DNA from: Spirochaetaceae bacterium
Lineage (GTDB): Bacteria > Spirochaetota > Spirochaetia > Treponematales > Rectinemataceae
Assembly (NCBI GenBank): GCA_016794765.1
Contig: JAEUJG010000448.1
Coordinates: 1 to 13,931, forward strand
DNA: 13,931 nucleotides
Direction of reading: 5' to 3'
Below, piece after piece: positions 8,208-13,931 of this stretch. Position 1 is the first letter of the stretch; the number at the start of each line of letters is the position of its first letter. Made by a program: the position numbers and the translations under genes. Under the pieces are notes generated by a model that made no database searches, was not told where the DNA came from, and saw only the letters and a program-made list of their open reading frames with translations.

Positions 8208-8711
8208 TCACCAGCCGCGCGGCGCCGCGACCAGGGATGCCGGCCCACCGCAGGGCCCCGCGCATTCCCTGGTCGCCGCGCCCTCGCGGGGCGCGCTTGG
8301 CCGCGGCCCGAGGCCGCGGGCCCTGGCCAGCTCGTACTCGAAAAGGGAAGAAAGGCCGCCGGAGAGGTAGAAGCCGCCCGGACCGCGGCGGCAGGCGAAG
8401 AGGGGCGCTTCCTCCCTTCCTTCGGCGAGGTAGCGGGCTTTCCACCGGGGCAGGAGGGTTTTCGGCAGGGGGGGAAGGCCGGCCCGCCCGCGGCCCTGGC
8501 CATCGATGACCCCGACCAGGCTGTCGGAGGAACCGGAGGCGGGGTCGGCGCGGCGCAGGGAGCGAAGGAGGAGGAGGGGATAGCGGAGCAGGGAGCGCCG
8601 CCGGGAACGGGCAAAGGCAAGCTCGGCCGCTAGTTCACGGTAGGGTTCGGGGTACCAGGCCTCGAGGGGGGAATCGCGATAGGCGGCTCGGGCAAGTTTC
8701 GACGGGAACAT
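8208..8711 (-). CDS. Hypothetical protein, possibly truncated, downstream of lacI-type repressor
   Basis: ORF of 167 aa that I do not recognise. The ATG at 8711 is chosen because GAAGGAG lies 5 nt upstream. The in-frame TTG at 8747 lies inside the LacI-type operator and is not a credible start. Residues 1-128 look like a real protein (PLEAWYPEPYRELAAELA, LLRYPLLLLRSLRR, GGFYLSGGLSSLFEYELARA). No signal peptide or clear membrane segment is evident. Residues ~129-167 are Gly/Pro/Ala-rich and are encoded by GC-rich palindromes. The original C-terminus may therefore have been replaced by repeat DNA, and the gene may be a remnant. It sits 55 bp after the repressor gene and behind a perfect copy of the repressor's presumed operator, so it is the likeliest regulated target. 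If it is not a gene, 8105-8766 is a noncoding stretch of about 660 bp. Confidence 0.45.
   Translation of the reverse strand: MFPSKLARAAYRDSPLEAWYPEPYRELAAELAFARSRRRSLLRYPLLLLRSLRRADPASGSSDSLVGVIDGQGRGRAGLPPLPKTLLPRWKARYLAEGREEAPLFACRRGPGGFYLSGGLSSLFEYELARARGLGPRPSAPREGAATRECAGPCGGPASLVAAPRGW
8221..8282. repeat. Nested GC-rich inverted repeat
   Basis: Left arm 8221-8240 and right arm 8262-8282 are inverted copies with one mismatch and one extra base; the core is GCGACCAGGGA. The 21-nt loop itself folds through GGCCC (8242-8246) and GGGCC (8253-8257). A direct repeat of GCCGCGACCAG occurs at 8187-8197 and 8224-8234. The structure resembles a REP-type intergenic palindrome or an RNA hairpin. 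No T tract follows on either strand. Confidence 0.7.
8298..8329. repeat. GC-rich hairpin
   Basis: Arms TGGCCGCGGCCCG (8298-8310) and CGGGCCCTGGCCA (8317-8329) pair at 12 of 13 positions, one of them G-T, around a 6-nt loop. It lies 15 bp from the preceding inverted repeat and inside the 3' part of the hypothetical ORF. Together they form a palindromic cluster of about 110 bp. Confidence 0.6.
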
Positions 8712-8731
8712 GCTGACTCCTTCTTTTGGGA

Positions 8732-8747
8732 TTGCAACCGGTTGCAA
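8732..8747. promoter_or_regulatory. LacI-family operator, copy 2
   Basis: Perfect 16-bp palindrome TTGCAACCGGTTGCAA with the central CG typical of LacI-family operators. It is identical to the copy at the repressor's own promoter. It lies 20 bp after the repressor stop and 20 bp before the ATG of the hypothetical gene. No convincing sigma-70 promoter is evident beside it, so it could act as a roadblock to readthrough or control a promoter I cannot recognise. Confidence 0.85.
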
Positions 8748-8766
8748 GACCGGGCATAAAAAAAGG

Positions 8767-9774
8767 CTATGCTGAGTCGCGGGCGATAAGCTCCACGGGG
8801 ACGACGCGGTTCGTGACCTGGCCGCTTTGGAGGTAGGCGACGAGGTCGCGGGCCAGGAGTTTGCCGGTCAGCGTGACGCTCTGGCTGACGGTCGTGAGGG
8901 CGGGGCTGACATAGGAGGCGAGGCGGAGGTCGTCGTAGCCGATGACGGCGACGTCCTCCGGCACGCGCTTGCCCCTGGAGGCAAGGAGGCGCATCGCGGC
9001 GATGGCCATGAGGTCGCTGGCGGCGAAGACCGCGTCGAGCTCGGGAGCGGCGTCGAGGAGGGCGGCCATCGCCGCGGCGCCCGATTCCTCGGAGAAGTCG
9101 CCATAGGCGACGCGGGCGGGCGCCGGCTCGAGGCCTGCGCCCGCGAGGGCGCTCCGATAGCCGGCGAAGCGCTCGGTCACTTCGGGATCGTCGGCCGGCC
9201 CGCCGATGAAGGCCGGGCGCCGGCGGCCGCGGGAAAGGAAGCGCTCCGCGGCCAGGGCCCCTCCGCGGCGGTTGTCCCCGTTGACCGAACAATACCTGCC
9301 CTCGCCGAGGCCCCGGGTGATGAAGGGCGCCTCGCGCTCCGCGAGGAGTTCGAGTTGCCGTGGCTTGTTCTCGTAGGTCATGAGGATGAAGCCCGCGACG
9401 ACGCCGGAATCGAAATAGCGCGCGATCCAGTCGTCGTCCTCGGGAGCGACGTAGAGGGCGAGCATGTCATAGCCGAGTTCGTCGAGCCCCGCGGCGACGC
9501 CGCCCATGATTTCGAGGCCGAAGAGGTCGGGCTTGTCGCCGGAATCGCAACAGGCCTGGGTAACGAAGGCGATGGTCCGGCTTGCGCCGAGGCTCAGATA
9601 GCGGGCGGGGAGGTTGAGCTGGAAATCATACTCGCGGGCGACGGCGAGGATCCGCGCCTTGGTCTCCTCGTTGACAAGGCTGGAGCCGCCGAGGGCGCGG
9701 GAGACCGTTGATTTGGAGACGCCCACCAGGGCGGCGAGCTCGGCGATGGAGCTCAGCTTCTTTTTGGCGTTCAT
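8767..9774 (-). CDS. LacI-family transcriptional repressor
   Basis: Sugar-type transcriptional regulator of 335 aa. The N-terminal helix-turn-helix is at ~7-28 (SSIAELAALVGVSKSTVSRAL). The hinge helix around NLPARYL inserts into the central CG of operators in this family. A periplasmic-binding-protein-like effector domain runs from ~64 to 335, with ASDLMAIAA and VAVIGYDDLRLASYVSPALTTVSQS. The ATG at 9774 is chosen over the in-frame TTG at 9792: the TTG begins exactly at the operator and would add MQPVAN, whereas MNAKKKLSSIAEL matches family N-termini. No Shine-Dalgarno sequence precedes this ATG. The two identical palindromes at its promoter and downstream make autorepression and control of the adjacent gene likely. 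No sugar transporter or glycosidase is next to it, so the inducer cannot be inferred. Confidence 0.93.
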   Translation of the reverse strand: MNAKKKLSSIAELAALVGVSKSTVSRALGGSSLVNEETKARILAVAREYDFQLNLPARYLSLGASRTIAFVTQACCDSGDKPDLFGLEIMGGVAAGLDELGYDMLALYVAPEDDDWIARYFDSGVVAGFILMTYENKPRQLELLAEREAPFITRGLGEGRYCSVNGDNRRGGALAAERFLSRGRRRPAFIGGPADDPEVTERFAGYRSALAGAGLEPAPARVAYGDFSEESGAAAMAALLDAAPELDAVFAASDLMAIAAMRLLASRGKRVPEDVAVIGYDDLRLASYVSPALTTVSQSVTLTGKLLARDLVAYLQSGQVTNRVVPVELIARDSA

Positions 9775-9776
9775 GT

Positions 9777-9792
9777 TTGCAACCGGTTGCAA
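9777..9792. promoter_or_regulatory. LacI-family operator, copy 1 (autoregulatory)
   Basis: Perfect palindrome TTGCAACCGGTTGCAA, 2 bp upstream of the repressor ATG. It overlaps the last base of the -10 hexamer and the predicted start site, so bound repressor would block RNA polymerase. Identity with copy 2 across all 16 bp, with different flanks, shows the palindrome itself is the conserved element. Confidence 0.9.
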
Positions 9793-9820
9793 GTATCGCG
9801 CCGATAATAATCCTTGTCAA
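9792..9820 (-). promoter_or_regulatory. Sigma-70 promoter of the LacI-type repressor
   Basis: Minus strand: consensus -35 TTGACA (9820-9815), 17-bp spacer, -10 GATACT (9797-9792, 5 of 6 matches). The expected start is near 9785, leaving a leader of only about 11 nt made of operator half-site and lacking a ribosome-binding site. The message is thus nearly leaderless. Confidence 0.8.
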
Positions 9821-9881
9821 GCCTCGGATCGAAGGAAGGGATCCCGACCGAGTCCCCGGAACAAGCGGGCCTGGTCGGTAT

Positions 9882-9910
9882 TTGACAAGGGAGAAGGCCT
9901 CGACAAAAGT
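9882..9910 (+). promoter_or_regulatory. Possible promoter of the GGDEF gene
   Basis: A consensus -35 TTGACA (9882-9887) is followed after 17 bp by a weak -10 AAAAGT (9905-9910, 3 of 6 matches). The predicted start near 9917 coincides with the ATG, which would make the mRNA leaderless. The -35 context TTGACAAGG is identical to that of the divergent repressor promoter. The weak -10 keeps confidence low. Confidence 0.4.
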
Positions 9911-9916
9911 AGAGTG

Positions 9917-11803
9917 ATGTTCAGGGTTTGTGGCATCCGAGGCAAGCATCCGCATCGATGGCCGGGCTTGGCGGCTAGCATCCTTCTCGGCCTTGCGGCG
10001 CTCGTCGGCTGCCGACCGGCGCCGGTCCGTGAACCGATGGTGGTGGAGGCGCCGAGTCCCCTCCTCCGCGACGACGAGCGCGAGTATCTCGAGCGGCTCG
10101 GTCCCGTCCCCTTTTGCGTCGACAACGACTGGGCTCCCTATGAGTACCTGGACGCGGACGGGGAGTATCAGGGCATCGCCGCCGACCTGGTCCGCCTGAT
10201 AGCCGCACGCTCCGGCGTCGAGCTCCGCTTGGTTCGCACCAAGGATTGGGCGGAGAGCCTGGCCGCTTCCAAGGACGGCGACTGCCTCGTCCTCGCCTTT
10301 CTCAACGCCTCGCCGGAACGCCGGGAATGGCTTGGCTTCACCGATCCCTACTTCAGCGACCCCAATGTCTTCATCACGCGAAACGAACACCAGTTCATCG
10401 CCGACCCCGCGCGGCTCTCGGGCGAGCGACTCGTGTTGCCCGCCGGGACCTCCGTCGAGGAGGGCTTGCGGGCCCGCTATCCCAACCTGAAGATCGAGGT
10501 CGTAGATTCGGAGCGGGAGGCCCTGCGCTTGGTGGACGCGGGAGAGGCGGACATGACCCTTCGTTCCCTGACGATGGCGGCCTATGTCATCAGGAAGGAA
10601 GGGCTCTTCAACCTGCGGATTTCCGGACAGCTTCAGGAGCTGTCGAACGAATTCCGGATGGGCGTCGCCAAGGGCGAACCGCGGCTGAGGGAAATCCTGA
10701 ACCGGGGAGTGCGGAGCCTCACGCCCCAGGAAATCCAATCCGTCGTCAACTCGCACATAGCCATCGAGGCGAGGACGATGACGGACCGGCGCGCGCTTGT
10801 TTGGCTTTTCGGCGCCTTCGGCTTCCTTTCCCTCCTCTGGATGCTGTGGAATCTCTCCCTCCGGCGATATCTCAAGCATCTTCGCCTCATCATCGACGCG
10901 GTGCCCGCCTATGTTTTCGTGAAGGACCAAAGGGGCAGGTATCTTCTCGCAAACCGATGGATGGCCACGGCCTTCGGTCTGGATCCGGAGCGGATCAAGG
11001 GTTTGAGCGACCTCGACAGCAAGGCCCCGGCGGAGGAGATCGCGGCGTGGAGAGAACAGGACCGGCAGGTTCTCGAAAGCGGCAAGGAACTGCGCATCGA
11101 CGACCATCCGGGACGTCGTGTGGACGGAAGCCCGGGATGGTTCCAGACGATCAAGTTGCCGTACCGAAGGCCGGACACGGGCGGCAAGGCGATACTCGGC
11201 GTCACCATCGACGTGACCGAACTCAAGAACGTGGAGCTAGAACTCGAAGAACGGGAGCGCCGCTTCCGCCACCTGGCCCAGCACGACGGGCTGACGGACC
11301 TGCCGAACAGAAGCTTGTTCTCCGACCGTTTGGGTCAGGCGATGGCTTTGTGCCGCAGGGACGGGACCAAGCTTGCCCTGGTCTTCACCGATCTTGACCG
11401 GTTCAAGGAGGTCAACGACACGCTTGGCCACCAGGCGGGGGATCTCCTCCTCCAGGAGGCGGCGAAGCGGCTCAAGGCGGCGATCCGGGCCTCGGACAGC
11501 GCGGGCCGGATCGGCGGCGACGAATTTGTCCTGTTCTTCCTAGGCATCGAGGGGCGTGCCGCGGCGGCGGCGGCCGCGGAGAAGGTTCGCGCCGCCATGG
11601 AGCTTCCCTTCGAGCTTCCGGGGCGTGAACTCCAGATTTCCGCCAGCATCGGGGTGGCGATTTTCCCCGACGACGGCGAGGACGAGACCGGCCTTTCCCG
11701 CCGCGCCGACGCGGCGATGTATCGTTCCAAGGCCGGGGGCCGGAATCGGGTTTCGGTCTTCGATCCCGCCATCGACACGGAATCGGGTTCCGCGCGCCGG
11801 TAG
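9917..11803 (+). CDS. Periplasmic-sensing diguanylate cyclase (SBP-TM-PAS-GGDEF)
   Basis: Membrane sensor of 628 aa predicted to make cyclic di-GMP. The N-terminal signal ends in a lipobox-like LVGC (Cys32). A family-3 solute-binding domain (~62-280) carries ASPERREWLGFTDPYF, whose Arg contacts ligand carboxylate in amino-acid-binding relatives. The Asp that usually binds the alpha-amino group, after the GEADM strand, appears to be Ser. One TM helix (~293-314), a PAS domain (~321-437), a short coiled coil and a GGDEF domain (~453-616) follow. The catalytic motif GGDEF at 533-537 is intact, and RASD at 524-527 is the inhibitory I-site, so an active, product-inhibited enzyme is expected. No EAL domain is present. 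The ATG at 9917 (GTG at 9914 is possible) is chosen because the signal sequence follows; no good ribosome site is seen. It is divergent from the repressor. Confidence 0.9.
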   Translation: MFRVCGIRGKHPHRWPGLAASILLGLAALVGCRPAPVREPMVVEAPSPLLRDDEREYLERLGPVPFCVDNDWAPYEYLDADGEYQGIAADLVRLIAARSGVELRLVRTKDWAESLAASKDGDCLVLAFLNASPERREWLGFTDPYFSDPNVFITRNEHQFIADPARLSGERLVLPAGTSVEEGLRARYPNLKIEVVDSEREALRLVDAGEADMTLRSLTMAAYVIRKEGLFNLRISGQLQELSNEFRMGVAKGEPRLREILNRGVRSLTPQEIQSVVNSHIAIEARTMTDRRALVWLFGAFGFLSLLWMLWNLSLRRYLKHLRLIIDAVPAYVFVKDQRGRYLLANRWMATAFGLDPERIKGLSDLDSKAPAEEIAAWREQDRQVLESGKELRIDDHPGRRVDGSPGWFQTIKLPYRRPDTGGKAILGVTIDVTELKNVELELEERERRFRHLAQHDGLTDLPNRSLFSDRLGQAMALCRRDGTKLALVFTDLDRFKEVNDTLGHQAGDLLLQEAAKRLKAAIRASDSAGRIGGDEFVLFFLGIEGRAAAAAAAEKVRAAMELPFELPGRELQISASIGVAIFPDDGEDETGLSRRADAAMYRSKAGGRNRVSVFDPAIDTESGSARR

Positions 11804-11830
11804 CCCAACTTCGACGCGGCCGGCGCGCGG
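11790..11830. terminator. Possible terminator hairpin between convergent genes
   Basis: A perfect 11-bp inverted repeat, CCGCGCGCCGG (11790-11800) and CCGGCGCGCGG (11820-11830), spans the stop codon of the GGDEF gene with a 19-nt loop. Only TTCTGT follows on the plus strand and no T run on the minus strand. It may be a weak or bidirectional transcript end. Confidence 0.35.
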
Positions 11831-11848
11831 TTCTGTCGGCGGCGGCCT

Positions 11849-12187
11849 TTAGCCCGTGTGCGGCCGGAAGTAGCGCGAGGCGGGGCCGAGGGGCCTATCG
11901 CCGGTGACGTGCGCCGCAAGGTGCCGCGCCAAGCGCTCCACCGTCTCGGGCGGCAGCCGCACGTGGCTCATGCGCTGTAGCTCCTCCGACACGCGGCGCG
12001 ATTTGGCCGGACCGAGAAAACCCAGGATTTCCGCGCGAGAGGCTTCGTCGGCGACGGCGAGGAGGGCGGCGAGGTCGCGGTCCGCCGTGTTGAGAAGGCG
12101 CGACTGTGCGAGCTTGGGAGGAGCGGAGCGCAGTGCCTCCATGAAGGCGGCGATGGCTTGGGCGATCGCGGGATTCCTGGCGCTCAC
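11849..12187 (-). CDS. Small FliG-like helical-repeat protein
   Basis: Protein of 112 aa, predicted all-helical and cytoplasmic. Residues ~34-90 (DRDLAALLAVADEASRAEIL onward, then VSEELQRMSHVRLPPETVERL) align by eye, nearly without gaps, with the FliG N/middle-domain pattern 'TIALILxxLDPExAAEILxxLP...VxxRIxxM..VSPEVL..VE..L'. FliG builds the flagellar C ring and binds MotA, FliF and FliM, but this protein covers only one such repeat. It starts at GTG 12187, 46 bp after the receiver gene, with AGGG about 8 nt upstream. The longer upstream in-frame ORF only shadows the receiver gene. Its place as last gene after a kinase and receiver suggests a signalling output or adaptor role, by inference. 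The similarity is from memory and could be a generic armadillo-like repeat. Confidence 0.6.
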   Translation of the reverse strand: MSARNPAIAQAIAAFMEALRSAPPKLAQSRLLNTADRDLAALLAVADEASRAEILGFLGPAKSRRVSEELQRMSHVRLPPETVERLARHLAAHVTGDRPLGPASRYFRPHTG

Positions 12188-12233
12188 GGATCTACCCTGG
12201 TTCCTGTTTCGCGGGCCTTGCCGGCGGCGGCGA

Positions 12234-12635
12234 TCAGCGGGCTTCCGCGAGGAGGCGCTTGCACTCGGCGACGAGGCGGTGGGGATCCCAGGGCTTGCGG
12301 AAAAAGGCGTCGAGGGCCCCCGAGGCCTTGAGCTTGTCGAGCTGGTCCTCGTCGGTCTGGCCGGAGACGAGGATGGTGCGGACCTCGGGGTGCCGCTGCC
12401 GGGCGCGCATGAGGAACTCATCCCCCTTCATGCCGGGCATCAACCAGTCCGACACGAGGAGGACGATCTTGATGCCGTCCGCCGCGAGTTCCTCGAAGAC
12501 GGCGAGCCCCTCCGCGGCGTCCCGGGCGATCTCGTAGCGGTAGCCGTTGCCGAGTTCGGCGCGGAGTTCCTGCCGGAGGGCGAGGAGGATGATGGGTTCG
12601 TCGTCGACGAGAAGGATGGCTTTTTCCGCGCTCAC
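12234..12635 (-). CDS. Single-domain response regulator (CheY-type receiver)
   Basis: Stand-alone REC domain of 133 aa without an output domain. Acidic pair Asp11/Asp12 (LLVDDEP), phospho-acceptor Asp63 (LLVSDWLMPGMKGDEF), Ser91 (ILVSGQT) and Lys114 (FFRKPWD) are all present, so it should be phosphorylatable. The start is GTG at 12635, overlapping the kinase stop codon as GTGA, which implies translational coupling and cognate pairing. Having no DNA-binding domain, it probably acts through protein contact or as a phosphorelay intermediate. The small FliG-like protein 46 bp downstream is a candidate partner (inference). Confidence 0.93.
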   Translation of the reverse strand: MSAEKAILLVDDEPIILLALRQELRAELGNGYRYEIARDAAEGLAVFEELAADGIKIVLLVSDWLMPGMKGDEFLMRARQRHPEVRTILVSGQTDEDQLDKLKASGALDAFFRKPWDPHRLVAECKRLLAEAR

Positions 12636-13931
12636 GCTGGGCTCCCGTTGCTGGCTATGGCCGCCGGAAGGCGTACCGTGAAAATGGTGCGCCCGGGCTC
12701 GCTCTCAAAGGATATATCGCCGCCGTCGGCGCGCGCAAGCCGCCGCGCGATGTCGAGTCCGAGCCCCGTGCCCTCGCCGGCGGCCTTGGTCGTGAAGAAG
12801 GGTTCGAAAATCCGCCGCTTCAAGTCCTCGGGAATGCCGGGACCCGAGTCGCGGATCGAGACGAGTAGCTCGCCGTCGCCGGCGGCTTCGGCGCTGACTT
12901 CTATCCGACCGCTTTCGCCGACGGCTTGCACGGCGTTGTTGAGGAGGTTGAACCAGATCCGGGCGATCGCCTCGCGCCGCGCGAAGACCGCGAGGCCGGT
13001 CGGAATGTCGATGGCGAGCTCGATGCCCCGCTTGGTCTGGTTGTAGTAGAGGTCGACGATGCTCCGGAGTTGGGGACCGAGCTCCACGACCGTGGGCGCT
13101 TCGTCCTCACCGCCCCGAGAATAGGTCCGAAGGGCGGCGACGACGCGGGAAGCCTTGGCGACGGCATCCTCCGTGACGCGGGCGGCGCGGTAGGCGCCGA
13201 TAACGCCGCGGAGGAGCTGGAGGAAGTCGGGGCCATCGGCGCCGGCGAGGAAGGGCGCCGCGCGGGGCGCCAGCCAGCTGAGGCCAAGCTCGACCAGCTG
13301 TTCGGCGAAGAGCTCGGTGTCGCCAACTCCCGCCGCGGCGAGGGCGGCCTCGGCCTCCCGTCGCGCCCGGCGTTCCGCCGGGGGATCGGCGGTGAGGGGC
13401 GATGCCGATGCCTTGAGGCTGGTATCGCGGGCCAGCCGGACAAGCTCCAAGGCCTCCTCCGGCAGGCGGGCCGCCGCGCGGAAAAGTTCGTCGAGCCCTT
13501 CGCCCAAGGTCTTGAGCTCAAAGCGGGCGGAGGCGGCGATGGCCGCGAGGGGCGTGTTGAGCTCGTGGGCGATGCCGGCCGTGAGGCGGCCCAGCGCCGC
13601 GAGTTTCTCGGAAACGAGGATCTTGGATTGGGCATCCTTGAGTTCCTCGAGGGCGCGCGCGAGCTCCGCGTTGGCGGCCTGGAGTTCGAGGTTGGCGTCG
13701 GCGAGGTCCTCCGTGCGCAGGGTGACCTTGGCTTCGAGCTCGGCGTTGAGCGCCTTGAGTTCGGCCTCCGCCTGCTTGAGGGGCGTCACGTCGACGACGA
13801 GGGAGACGATGCAGGCCTCGCCGAGATAGTCGATGAAGCGGCTGGAGACGATTTGGTTTCGCAGTTCCCCACCCGGACGTCGAATGACATACTCGTATTG
13901 GTCGAGCCGGCCCTTGGCGTACAGTTCCTCC
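12632..13931 (-). CDS. PAS sensor histidine kinase (5' end outside window)
   Basis: The minus-strand frame remains open to the window edge; 432 residues are visible. The first ~47 encode the end of a PAS domain (YEYVIRRPGGELRNQ, IVSLVVDVTPLKQAEAEL). The GTG at 13789 is therefore internal, not the start. Next come a coiled coil and the DHp helix with phospho-acceptor His (GRLTAGIAHELNTPLAAI, His codon 13565-13567). About 110 residues containing ERRARREAEAALAAAGV and ELFAEQLVELGL follow, before the second DHp helix (AKASRVVAALRTYSR). The HATPase domain has N box NLLNNAVQAV, G1 DSGPGIP, F box FEPFFTTK and G2 GTGLGLDIARR, all intact. No TM segment is visible in this part. It overlaps the receiver gene by 4 bp. 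From memory, similar long inserts between the DHp helices occur in a subset of kinases from Leptospira and cyanobacteria. Confidence 0.93.
   Translation of the reverse strand, partial: EELYAKGRLDQYEYVIRRPGGELRNQIVSSRFIDYLGEACIVSLVVDVTPLKQAEAELKALNAELEAKVTLRTEDLADANLELQAANAELARALEELKDAQSKILVSEKLAALGRLTAGIAHELNTPLAAIAASARFELKTLGEGLDELFRAAARLPEEALELVRLARDTSLKASASPLTADPPAERRARREAEAALAAAGVGDTELFAEQLVELGLSWLAPRAAPFLAGADGPDFLQLLRGVIGAYRAARVTEDAVAKASRVVAALRTYSRGGEDEAPTVVELGPQLRSIVDLYYNQTKRGIELAIDIPTGLAVFARREAIARIWFNLLNNAVQAVGESGRIEVSAEAAGDGELLVSIRDSGPGIPEDLKRRIFEPFFTTKAAGEGTGLGLDIARRLARADGGDISFESEPGRTIFTVRLPAAIASNGSPA

Noticed and set aside
5834..8509. 891-codon plus-strand open frame opposite the chemoreceptor
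   Set aside because: Gly/Arg/Glu-rich translation without motifs. The minus strand has a signal peptide, seven TM segments and an MCP tip, so this is a codon-bias shadow.
8757..8766. Run of eight T (minus strand) after the repressor stop as an intrinsic terminator
   Set aside because: No GC-rich hairpin precedes the T run.
9775..9792. TTG start at 9792 for the repressor (and likewise TTG at 8747 for the hypothetical gene)
   Set aside because: Both begin exactly at the operator and read MQPVA only because the palindrome happens to be open. Downstream ATGs fit family N-termini or a ribosome site better.
12188..12421. N-terminal extension of the small FliG-like protein to 190 aa
   Set aside because: The added residues are Ser/Pro/Arg-rich out-of-frame translation of the receiver gene.
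13787..13789. GTG at 13789 as the kinase start
   Set aside because: The upstream in-frame sequence encodes a clear PAS domain end, so the codon is internal.

Overview
The window is GC-rich bacterial chromosome with nearly every codon ending in G or C. It holds the gyrB-gyrA junction region that usually lies near oriC. A spirochaete or similar lineage is my best guess, at low to moderate confidence. It rests on a seven-TM (7TMR-DISM) sensor fused to a chemoreceptor domain, a FliG-like small protein, a histidine kinase with an insert between its DHp helices, and the gyrase variants. No rRNA, tRNA, CRISPR array, insertion sequence or phage gene is visible.

Left third (1-4545): gyrB (5' end outside the window) and gyrA run on the plus strand 12 bp apart. 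They end at a strong intrinsic terminator flanked on both sides by perfect 16-bp parS sites (TGTTTCACGTGAAACA). The second parS overlaps the last codons of the convergent radical-SAM gene. Both gyrase subunits carry unusual residues at classical quinolone-determining positions: GyrA Leu83 and a GyrB Trp at the E. coli Lys447 position.

Middle (4526-9774): four minus-strand genes, read right to left. They are a LacI-family repressor, an unrecognised 167-aa ORF, a 7TMR-DISM methyl-accepting protein with its own extended -10 promoter, and an SPL-family radical-SAM protein 21 bp behind it. An identical 16-bp palindrome (TTGCAACCGGTTGCAA) covers the start region of the repressor promoter and recurs just upstream of the unknown ORF. 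This suggests autoregulation plus control of the downstream gene. The 3' part of the unknown ORF runs across GC-rich nested palindromes.

Right third (9917-13931): a plus-strand sensory diguanylate cyclase (periplasmic SBP domain, TM helix, PAS, GGDEF with I-site) is divergent from the repressor. Convergent to it is a minus-strand cluster: a PAS-histidine kinase (5' end outside the window), a single-domain receiver overlapping it by 4 bp (GTGA), and a 112-aa protein with FliG-like helical-repeat similarity. The chemoreceptor, c-di-GMP enzyme, phosphorelay and FliG-like protein give the accessory part a signalling and possibly motility flavour. No single new system is proven. The most checkable items are the parS-terminator-parS arrangement, the gyrase variants, the LacI operator pair and the FliG-like protein.
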